Positions 9,696 through 15,619 of a DNA stretch of 64,000 nt are shown here, one piece after another. How positions within the stretch are numbered: the stretch's first letter is position 1; the number at the start of each line of letters is the position of its first letter. The DNA is from Marinobacter sp. F3R08 (GTDB taxonomy: Bacteria > Pseudomonadota > Gammaproteobacteria > Pseudomonadales > Oleiphilaceae), in the NCBI RefSeq assembly GCF_018860425.1, contig NZ_JAHKPI010000025.1, positions 342,524 to 406,523 of the forward strand. Reading direction: 5' to 3'. Under the pieces are notes generated by a model. That model worked only from the letters and a program-made list of their open reading frames with translations, did not search any database and had not been told where the DNA came from. The position numbers and the translations under genes were made by a program.

Positions 9696-10322
9696 TCTCC
9701 GACCTTAGGTTTCCCATTGTATTAAATCGGTACTAATTTAGGTCTGATGCAGCCTGGTGATATCCATATGGTTATTGGCTTATTTTCGACAGCTAAAGCC
9801 GTCAGTTAATAAATGGTTAGACATAAACAATTTTTAGGTTGGTAGTTGATATGAGTATTTTTACTAAAACAATGTGAAATATCCTGGGGTTTTTGACTAG
9901 TTTTTCTGAAATTAATTATGGAAGTCTTTTTTAGTGACATCATTGTTTTCCCCTTAGTAATTGTTTGTGGTCTCTATAGTTTATATAGAGCTGCTAAAAT
10001 AAAATTTGTTTGGCTATCATTCTTGTATCAAAAGTATTACCTGATAAATTCACCATAAAATGGATTTTTAATGGTTAATATTCTTTGCATCATGCCATAT
10101 TTTGTTTTGTGTCTAGTAAGCGATGAGGCGAATCAAAATTTCAACGAGTAACTCAATATTAAAAGAAATAACGGTGACCATTTTATACCATCAGAGACTT
10201 TCAGTGTCAGCTATTAAGCAGGTGGTAGCTTTTATCGTGGCACTCCCCCCCTCAGCTACGCAGCTTTCAGCCAATATTTTTAGCTCTAAATTACCACCAA
10301 ATTAACAGAGGTGTTGATTGAT

Positions 10323-10335
10323 TTTAGCCGCTAAA
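10323..10335. promoter_or_regulatory. KorB-operator-like palindrome 1
   Basis: TTTAGCCGCTAAA matches every position of the IncP plasmid KorB operator consensus TTTAGCSGCTAAA (from memory of the RK2 literature). It lies about 320 bp before alpA. No korB gene exists in the window, so the binding protein would come from a co-resident IncP plasmid. Confidence 0.7.
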
Positions 10336-10438
10336 ATTGTGATCCCTATCTTTAAAAAAATCCTGCTGAATAGTCGTTTCTCTTTATTTGCTAAGAGGTT
10401 GATTTCCGGTCTGGTGATTTTTTATTTCTCTCTGTAAT

Positions 10439-10451
10439 TTTAGCAGCTAAA
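10439..10451. promoter_or_regulatory. KorB-operator-like palindrome 2 (central base variant)
   Basis: TTTAGCAGCTAAA differs from the KorB operator consensus only at the central S position, and the palindromic arms extend by one A/T on each side. It lies 104 bp downstream of palindrome 1 (last base to first base). Confidence 0.6.
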
Positions 10452-10513
10452 ATCAAAGGCTATAGGTTTTTTATTTTTTAATTTTAATGTTCGGCTTAGG
10501 TTTTTTATATATT

Positions 10514-10525
10514 ACGATATATCGT
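10514..10525. promoter_or_regulatory. TrbA-operator-like palindrome 1
   Basis: ACGATATATCGT contains CGATATATCG, the palindrome I recall as the recognition sequence of TrbA, the IncP repressor of transfer and replication genes. No trbA gene is present in the window. Confidence 0.65.
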
Positions 10526-10547
10526 GTTTTGTTTTTATGGAGGTTGT

Positions 10548-10561
10548 TTCGATATATCGAA
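10548..10561. promoter_or_regulatory. TrbA-operator-like palindrome 2
   Basis: TTCGATATATCGAA is a 14-bp perfect palindrome with the same CGATATATCG core, 35 bp from the first. It follows TTGTTT by about 16 nt, so it may overlap the -10 of a promoter for alpA-repA-repC. Confidence 0.65.
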
Positions 10562-10657
10562 TTTCTTTTTTTTATTTCAATTTAAATCGATTTTTTATTT
10601 AAAAATATTTTTTAGTTGCTATTATTAAAACCTCTTCTTGTATTGTGAGGTAAATAC

Positions 10658-10888
10658 ATGCAACCGATAGCACCTAGGACTCTTATTAATAGAAAAGTAC
10701 TTCTGGAAATAATTCCGCTATCAGCCCGAACGATTTACAACATGGAGCAACGTGGCGAGTTCCCTTGTCGAATTGCGCTTACCAGTAGAAACGTCGCGTG
10801 GGACCTAGCGGAAGTAGAGCAATGGATTGAGGAGCGCAAGTCGTCTGGAATCCAGGCTGCTCGACCTGGTAACACCATAGGGGCCTAA
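10658..10888 (+). CDS. alpA: AlpA-family helix-turn-helix regulator
   Basis: A 76-residue MerR-like winged-helix protein of the AlpA type found in phages and islands, where it activates integrase or early genes. Visible are the N-terminal ALINRKVLLEIIPLS-like segment (here TLINRKVLLEIIPLSARTIY), a recognition region NMEQRGEFPCRIALTSRNVAW, and the terminal DLAEVEQWIEERK helix. GTGAGG is 8 nt before the ATG. It lies 4 nt before repA and is probably cotranscribed with it, so it could link excision with replication. Its own promoter region carries the KorB- and TrbA-type palindromes. Confidence 0.85.
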   Translation: MQPIAPRTLINRKVLLEIIPLSARTIYNMEQRGEFPCRIALTSRNVAWDLAEVEQWIEERKSSGIQAARPGNTIGA

Positions 10889-10892
10889 CAGT

Positions 10893-11747
10893 ATGGCCCT
10901 TGATCTTATGGCGGCCTTTTCTGAAACGCCGCCGCCTCTTGATTATGTTTTACCTAACATGGTTGCCGGTACGGTGGGGGCCTTGGTTTCACCAGGTGGT
11001 GCCGGAAAATCCATGCTGGCCTTGCAGCTTGCAACCCAGATCGCTGGAGGCCCGGACTTGCTGGAAGTCGGAGAATTTACTGTCGGGCCAGTTATCTATC
11101 TTCCCGCAGAAGATCCTCCTGCTGCTATCCATCACCGATTACATGCGCTTGGTGCACATCTCACTGCCGAGCAGCGGCAAGCCGTTGCTGAAGGCTTGCT
11201 GATTGAGCCGCTGATAGGAAGGTGCCCCAACATCATGTGTCTCGATTGGTTCGATGGCCTTAAGCGAGCTGCTGAAGGCCGTCGTCTGATGATCCTGGAC
11301 ACCTTACGCCGTTTCCATCTTGAAGATGAAAACGCCAGCGGCCCGATGGCCCTAGTGATCGGACGTATGGAGGCCATTGCCACCGATACGGGGTGCTCTA
11401 TCGTATTTTTGCACCATGCCAGTAAGAGCGCCGCCATGATCGGTGCGGGTGACCAGCAACAGGCCAGCCGTGGGTCGTCTGTTCTGGTCGATAACATTCG
11501 CTGGCAATCGTATCTGTCTGGTATGACGCAAATCGAGGCTGAGGAATGGGGTGTTGATGATAGTCAGCGTGGGTATTTCGTCCGCTATGGCGTGAGCAAG
11601 GCAAATTATGGCTCTCCTTTCGCAGAGTGTTGGTTTAGGCGTCACGAGGGCGGTGTGCTCAAACCTGCCGTGTTGGAGAGGCAGCGTGTAGCCAATGGGG
11701 TTCTGCCATTCAAAAAATCTAAGGGAAGATCACGCGATGAGCTTTGA
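10893..11747 (+). CDS. repA: IncQ-type replicative helicase RepA
   Basis: A RecA-fold hexameric DNA helicase of the RSF1010 RepA family that unwinds oriV. The first 100 residues closely follow RSF1010 RepA as I remember it: PPPLDYVLPNMVAGTVGALV, then the Walker A SPGGAGKSMLALQL near residue 37, IYLPAEDPP, Walker B LMILDTLRRFH near 130, FLHHASKSAAMIGAGDQQQ (split motif) and RGSSVLVDNIRWQSYLS. The length (284) is near the RSF1010 protein's. It overlaps repC by 11 bp, suggesting coupled translation. An IncQ helicase in a chromosomal island suggests the excised circle replicates. Confidence 0.93.
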   Translation: MALDLMAAFSETPPPLDYVLPNMVAGTVGALVSPGGAGKSMLALQLATQIAGGPDLLEVGEFTVGPVIYLPAEDPPAAIHHRLHALGAHLTAEQRQAVAEGLLIEPLIGRCPNIMCLDWFDGLKRAAEGRRLMILDTLRRFHLEDENASGPMALVIGRMEAIATDTGCSIVFLHHASKSAAMIGAGDQQQASRGSSVLVDNIRWQSYLSGMTQIEAEEWGVDDSQRGYFVRYGVSKANYGSPFAECWFRRHEGGVLKPAVLERQRVANGVLPFKKSKGRSRDEL

Positions 11748-12645
11748 TCTTACCCATGTTCGGCATGATCCAGCTCACTGCCTGGCTCCTGGCTTGTTCC
11801 GTAGCTTGAAGCGTGGAGAGCGGAAGCGGCTCAAGCTGGACGTAACATACAACCATGGCGAGGATTCGATCCGTTTCTGGGGGCCCGAGCCTCTGGGGGT
11901 TGATGATCTTCGTATCCTACAAGGGCTTGTGGCTATGGCCGCAATTTCTGGTGATGGGGGGCGCGGGATTGTGCTGCGAAACGAAACGGAATCAGAAGTT
12001 GGGCAGCAATTACGTCTCTTGCTAGACCTGAAGTGGGACGCGGTTGAGAAGGACGCGATGGTTGCCAAGGGCAGCTTCCGACAATTGGCTCGAGAACTTG
12101 GATATGCTGACGATGGAGGCAGCCAGTTCAAAACTATCCGCGATAGTATCGAGCGCCTTTGGGCAGTATCGGTCATTGTGGAGCGTAACGGGCAGCGTCA
12201 GGGGTTCCGCATACTGTCCGATTACGTCAGCGACGACCGGGAAGGTAAACTGTTTGTCAGCCTAAACCCTCGATTAGCAGAGGCTGTAATGGGAGAGCGT
12301 CCACATACTCGGCTCGACATGACTGAGGTTCGGGCGCTACAGACCGATCCTGCTCGATTAATACATCAGCGATTATCGGGCTGGATTGATGCCGGTAAAT
12401 CTGGACGCGTAGAACTGAATACTCTTTGCAACTACGTTTGGCCGGATGCAACGAAGAACCCCAACACCTTGAAAAAGCGCCGTCAGACGGCCCGGAAAGC
12501 GTTGACTGAACTTATTTCAGTGGGCTGGACTGTATATGAATACGCCAAGGGGAAATGGGAGATTAGGCGGCCAGGGGCCAACCAGGCCAGCCCCCGGCGT
12601 GACAGCACCCATCCCCGGCATAATAGTACCCGTCCCCCGGCATAA
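11737..12645 (+). CDS. repC: IncQ-type replication initiator RepC
   Basis: The iteron-binding initiator that opens oriV in IncQ plasmids. The N-terminus MSFDLTHVRHDPAHCLAPGL matches RSF1010 RepC (SHVRHDPAHCLAPGLFRALKRGERKR), as do DDLRILQGLVAMA, the winged-helix region with IERLWAVSVIVERNGQRQGF, DEVRAL-like TEVRALQTDPARLIHQRL, and NTLCNYVWP. I chose the ATG with GGGAAG upstream, which overlaps repA, not an earlier frame extension. The last about 17 codons (after NQASPRRDS) are encoded by the iterons themselves, so the initiator's tail is made of its own binding sites. No repB primase gene follows. Confidence 0.92.
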   Translation: MSFDLTHVRHDPAHCLAPGLFRSLKRGERKRLKLDVTYNHGEDSIRFWGPEPLGVDDLRILQGLVAMAAISGDGGRGIVLRNETESEVGQQLRLLLDLKWDAVEKDAMVAKGSFRQLARELGYADDGGSQFKTIRDSIERLWAVSVIVERNGQRQGFRILSDYVSDDREGKLFVSLNPRLAEAVMGERPHTRLDMTEVRALQTDPARLIHQRLSGWIDAGKSGRVELNTLCNYVWPDATKNPNTLKKRRQTARKALTELISVGWTVYEYAKGKWEIRRPGANQASPRRDSTHPRHNSTRPPA

Positions 12646-12678
12646 CAGTATCCCATCCCCGGCATAACGGTACCCGCT
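12592..12678. repeat. Four about 22-bp iterons, candidate oriV
   Basis: Four head-to-tail copies begin at 12592, 12613, 12635 and 12657 with the core CCCCGGCATAAYAGTACCC (first copy CCCCGGCGTGACAGCACCC). Periods are 21, 22 and 22 bp. The first two copies and part of the third lie inside the 3' end of repC. RSF1010 oriV has about 20-22-bp iterons bound by RepC, so this is the likely origin of the excised form. Confidence 0.85.
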
Positions 12679-12810
12679 TCCATCGCGCAAACGCTTGCAG
12701 GGCAAAGCTTTCCGGCCTGTTTTGGAAATCGATCCAAGATATTCCAAAGAATATCCATCATGCGCGGCATAGCCCGCGCCCGAATGGCGCGTTCATACCT
12801 TGCCAACTCA

Positions 12811-12967
12811 ATCGGCCTTTGGCCGATGTTTTAACGCCAAGAGGATGGCCGATTCTGCTTCCTCGCCAAGGGCTATCACCTTTTCTTGGCGTTCAATCCG
12901 TCCGAAGGACGACCAAAGCCGCCTTACAAGCCCCAGGGGCGTCGTTCAGAGTCGAACTAGGGGCTTG
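12811..12967. other. Hairpin cluster next to the iterons (candidate ssi-type origins)
   Basis: Three inverted repeats follow the iterons: ATCGGCC-TTT-GGCCGAT (12811-12827, then GTTTT); AACGCCAAGA (12833-12842) with TCTTGGCGTT (12884-12893); and CAAGCCCC (12927-12934) with GGGGCTTG (12960-12967). In IncQ plasmids two hairpin-forming ssi sites beside the iterons prime the two strands. The placement fits, but I cannot show sequence identity to ssiA/ssiB and there is no repB. Other gene-free DNA from 12646 to 13774 holds the 13079 inverted repeat, the oriT and the toxin-antitoxin promoter. Confidence 0.45.
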
Positions 12968-13078
12968 GAGGGTGATGCCTGAATCGCCTCTCTGGGCGGC
13001 TCGGGAGGCCGTATTCCATACATCAAGATGAATAGCCACTTCAGGCGGCAGTAGGCTGAAAATGCGTGCGGTTTGTAG

Positions 13079-13116
13079 GTTGTAGTATGTAGTAGCACCA
13101 TACAACATACTACAAC
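13079..13116. repeat. 12-bp perfect inverted repeat with 14-nt loop
   Basis: GTTGTAGTATGT (13079-13090) pairs exactly with ACATACTACAAC (13105-13116). There is no T-run after it and no gene starts nearby. It lies midway between the iteron region and oriT, so a protein-binding site, a replication or transfer hairpin, or a small RNA stem are all possible. Confidence 0.6.
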
Positions 13117-13536
13117 ACTACATTTTCTATCCGCACTGACGTTGTGCCGAAAAGCTGTCCGAAGTTGGGCGCTAGTAGCTCGACACGCACAGGGGGTTGA
13201 TAGCGATCCTTCCTGACTGCATGACCCAATCGAAATCAATCTGAAACCGTCAAAGAAAAAGCCGGCGAGAGCGTCTAATGGGTTAGAAAACCTATGAAAT
13301 ACAGCGCTCTACATTCGATGAGTTGCTAGCACTCGTACGTTTCATTGACACTTGAGGGGCGTTATCCCTCCTGAATTGGTAAAGCTGTGTATTTCTGTGT
13401 TTGTTTGCTGTGTAAACCCCCGCGTTAGCGTAGTAATTGCCTGATATTACGTATTTATTTCGTGCTTCTGTTCTAGCAAGAAGGTGAGCAAGCGATTTTA
13501 TATGGTTTGCACTAAAAAACAGATTTTCGCGACAAC

Positions 13537-13667
13537 ACTTTCCTTGGCGTAAACAACGCTGAAATGCGGGCAGGATAGGTGAAGTTAGCTAATCGGCGGA
13601 GCCGATTAACTATCTTCACTCTCCTTTATTCGCGCCGGGGGCGCTCAACGGAGAATCCTGCTCTGCG
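13537..13667. other. oriT: IncP (RK2/RP4)-like origin of transfer
   Basis: The segment matches RK2 oriT as I remember it in ordered blocks: ACTTTCCTTGGCGT (RK2 ACTTTCCTTGGTGT), CAACG, GGGCAGGATAGGTGAAG (identical), CTTCACT..TCC..TTATTCGC, GCTCAACGG..AATCCTG and CTCTGCGAGGCT. The minus strand reads ATCCTG|CCC, the IncP nic site, placing the nick between 13570 and 13571. Between the GGTGAAG and CTTCACT arms the RK2 stem is replaced by TAATCGGC-GGA-GCCGATTA, with arm pairing kept. traJ, which adjoins oriT in RK2, is absent. Relaxation must therefore use TraI/TraJ in trans. Confidence 0.85.
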
Positions 13668-13693
13668 AGGCTAACGGCTGATGCTGGTTAAAC

Positions 13694-13729
13694 TTGCTTG
13701 TTGCATTCGTTTTGCTATATTGAATGCAT
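13694..13729 (+). promoter_or_regulatory. Promoter and operator of the toxin-antitoxin pair
   Basis: TTGCTT and TATATT are spaced by 16 nt, with TG one base before the -10. The inverted repeat TGCATTC (13702-13708) / GAATGCA (13722-13728) straddles the -10, as expected for autorepression by the antitoxin-toxin complex. Confidence 0.6.
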
Positions 13730-13774
13730 ATAGAGCGCACAAGCGCCTATCACATGCAGTAGGAGGTTAAAACT

Positions 13775-14029
13775 ATGGGCATGATGACCATTAGGAGCAT
13801 TCCTGACGAAGTACACAATGCACTAAAAGCACGGGCCAAATTGCACCATCGCAGTACCGAGGCTGAGGTGCGGGCCATTCTGGAAGAGGTCACGCGGCCA
13901 GAAACTCGCCTCAAAATGGGTGACGCGCTGGCTGAGTTGGGCCGAAAGGTGGGGCTGAGCAATGAAGACTTTGAAGTCTTCGAGCAGGTGCGTGACAAAA
14001 CACCGGCTGAGCCTATGAGGTTTGAATGA
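13775..14029 (+). CDS. FitA/StbC-type antitoxin (ribbon-helix-helix)
   Basis: An 84-residue antitoxin. The N-terminal ribbon-helix-helix DNA-binding domain shows the beta strand MMTIRSIPDEVHNALKARA and helices through HHRSTEAEVRAILEEV, typical of FitA/StbC/VapB antitoxins. The C-terminal tail would wrap the PIN toxin. AGGAGG is 8 nt before the ATG. The stop overlaps the toxin start in ATGA, so translation is coupled and antitoxin is made first. It likely represses its own promoter. On a mobile island its role is retention after excision. Confidence 0.9.
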   Translation: MGMMTIRSIPDEVHNALKARAKLHHRSTEAEVRAILEEVTRPETRLKMGDALAELGRKVGLSNEDFEVFEQVRDKTPAEPMRFE

Positions 14030-14442
14030 TCGTTCTGGATACCAACGTCGTTTCCGAGGCGATGAAACCCGAACCTGATCCAGCCGTGAGAGCTTGGCTT
14101 AACGAGCAGTCAGCCGAAACGCTGTACCTGTCCAGCGTGACACTGGCCGAACTATTGTTTGGCATTGCGGCGCTGCCGAACGGGAAGCGTAAGGACCTGC
14201 TGAGTGAGGCCCTAGACGGCCTTACGAAGTTGTTCAGGGAGAGAGTATTGCCCTTTGACACGGATGCGGCCCGCAAGTACGCCGATCTGGCCGTAACAGC
14301 CAGAACCGCCGGGCGTGGTTTCCCTGTGCCGGATGGCTACATTGCTGCCATTGCCGCATCACAGGGCTACCAGGTTGCATCCCGCGATATGGCCCCCTTT
14401 GAGGCGGCAAATGTAGACGTAATCAACCCTTGGGAATCCTAA
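14026..14442 (+). CDS. FitB/StbB-type PIN-domain toxin ribonuclease
   Basis: A 138-residue PIN-domain RNase of the VapC/FitB type. The acidic catalytic residues are in place: Asp in MIVLDTNVVSEAMKP, Glu in SSVTLAELLFGIAALPNGKR (near residue 41) and Asp in VPDGYIAAIAASQGYQVASRD near residues 103-120. It overlaps the antitoxin gene by 4 bp. Plasmid stbBC genes have the same order and character. The likely role is stabilising the element against loss. Confidence 0.92.
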   Translation: MIVLDTNVVSEAMKPEPDPAVRAWLNEQSAETLYLSSVTLAELLFGIAALPNGKRKDLLSEALDGLTKLFRERVLPFDTDAARKYADLAVTARTAGRGFPVPDGYIAAIAASQGYQVASRDMAPFEAANVDVINPWES

Positions 14443-14656
14443 CCGTTCCCCGGGACAATGACACTGATGTTTAACCAAAGAGGCCGCGCGTTGTAACGGT
14501 GTCGCGCTGGTCTGGACGCCGGGATAGTAAGTGACGAGCTATCCATGTAGGTCCACATTCACCGCTGAATTATCAGCAGGAGTAGAGTAGCTGTCACTGG
14601 CAGCCCTACAGGTTGGTGGGTGCAACTTAGTCATAACGAACTAAGAGCACTCAATC

Positions 14657-15433
14657 ATGAAAAAAGTACGCTTTTTAGCGGCTAAATCCGCCGCGCTCGT
14701 CATTTCTATGGTGTTGCCCCCCCTTATGCCTGCCCAGGCGGGTATCCCTGTAGTTGATGGCACCAACCTATCGCAGAACATTATGTCCGCGATGGAAGCC
14801 GTAGCGCAGACGCTCAAGCAGATTCAGGAATACCAAACCCAACTCCAGCAGTACGAAAACCAACTGCAAAACACGATGGCACCGGCGGCCCATATTTGGG
14901 ACCAAGCACAGCGCACCATCAACGATCTTAACCAGGCGACTAACACGCTCGCCTATTACCAAAATCAGCTTGGCAGCCTCGATGCCTACCTGGGCAAGTT
15001 CCAGGACGTGGCCTATTACCGCAGCTCGCCGTGCTTCTCGTCGGCGGGGTGCAGCGATGCCGAACGGGGCGCGATGGCCGAGAACCGCCGCCTGGCGTCC
15101 GAATCACAGAAAAAAGCCAATGACGCGCTTTTTAAGGGCCTAGAGCAGCAGCAAGACAACTTGCAAGCTGACGCTCGACAACTCCAGCGTTTGCAATCTG
15201 CCGCCCAGGGCGCGGACGGCCAACTGGCCGCCATCGGGTACGCTAACCAGCTCGCCAGCAACCAAGCCAACCAACTCCTGCAAATTCGTAGTTTGCTGAT
15301 CGCTCAGCAGAATGCCGTTGGCACTCGAATGCAGGCGGATGCTGATCGCGAAGCTCAGTATCAGGCTTCACGCGATAAGCTCTATGAGGGTCTGTCACAG
15401 CCAGTCAACCGTTCTCACAGCAAGGAGTACTAA
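14657..15433 (+). CDS. trbJ: P-type conjugative transfer protein TrbJ
   Basis: A 258-residue exported protein of the TrbJ/VirB5 type, a minor pilus component of the IncP mating apparatus. The signal peptide MKKVRFLAAKSAALVISMVL ends near AQA-GIPVVDG. Long Gln-rich helices follow (TLKQIQEYQTQLQQYENQLQ), then the PCFSSAGCSDAER cysteine pair. The tail YEGLSQPVNRSHSKEY resembles the tail of the next protein. Codons 6-10 contain a perfect KorB-type operator. The bases AAGGAG near the stop serve as ribosome-binding site for the next gene. None of trbB-trbI is present. Confidence 0.9.
   Translation: MKKVRFLAAKSAALVISMVLPPLMPAQAGIPVVDGTNLSQNIMSAMEAVAQTLKQIQEYQTQLQQYENQLQNTMAPAAHIWDQAQRTINDLNQATNTLAYYQNQLGSLDAYLGKFQDVAYYRSSPCFSSAGCSDAERGAMAENRRLASESQKKANDALFKGLEQQQDNLQADARQLQRLQSAAQGADGQLAAIGYANQLASNQANQLLQIRSLLIAQQNAVGTRMQADADREAQYQASRDKLYEGLSQPVNRSHSKEY
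14674..14686. promoter_or_regulatory. KorB-operator-like palindrome 3, inside the start of trbJ
   Basis: TTTAGCGGCTAAA is an exact match to the KorB operator consensus (S = G). It sits 18 bp after the trbJ start codon, encoding part of the signal peptide, so it could act as a downstream operator or roadblock, or simply mark descent from an IncP-like transfer region. A 6-bp inverted repeat CTTAGT/ACTAAG at 14626-14645 lies just upstream. Confidence 0.65.
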
Positions 15434-15435
15434 GC

Positions 15436-15618
15436 ATGAAACACATGATTCAAATGCTGACACTCCTGCTTTCTTTGTCCCTCATGGCGGGATGTAGTGA
15501 GAAGGAAGAAAACTGCGAAAAAACAAACCAACAGCAAGAGCAGTGCGAAAAACAGGACGGGACTATCTACGATAGCCTGAAAGAACCGGTGGATCGCTCT
15601 AAGAGCAAGGAGTTCTGA
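15436..15618 (+). CDS. Small lipoprotein in the trbK position (possible entry-exclusion protein)
   Basis: A 60-residue protein with a lipoprotein signal (LSLSLMAGC, Cys at 20) and a charged Glu/Gln/Lys/Cys mature part. In RP4 trbK, a small lipoprotein for entry exclusion, lies between trbJ and trbL, exactly as here, so I read it as TrbK-like by position; sequence identity to TrbK is not evident. Its C-terminus IYDSLKEPVDRSKSKEF mirrors the TrbJ tail. AAGGAG inside its last codons is the ribosome-binding site for trbL, which starts 1 nt after its stop. Confidence 0.6.
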   Translation: MKHMIQMLTLLLSLSLMAGCSEKEENCEKTNQQQEQCEKQDGTIYDSLKEPVDRSKSKEF

Positions 15619-15619
15619 T

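Larger units (their letters stand above)
9646..10657. other. AT-rich non-coding regulatory zone between integrase and alpA
   Basis: About 1 kb of strongly AT-rich DNA with no convincing gene. A 60-codon open frame near 10123 has no recognisable protein character. It holds the hairpin after int, two palindromes of the KorB-operator type, two degenerate relatives (9986-9998, TAGAGCTGCTAAA; 10279-10290, TTTAGCTCTAAA), and two CGATATATCG palindromes. The alpA promoter probably lies between 10520 and 10630; TGCTATTAT at 10617-10625 is a possible extended -10. Confidence 0.65.

Noticed and set aside
10123..10305. 60-codon open frame in the AT-rich zone of the island
   Set aside because: No ribosome-binding site, no domain and no helical pattern; the region is better explained as regulatory.
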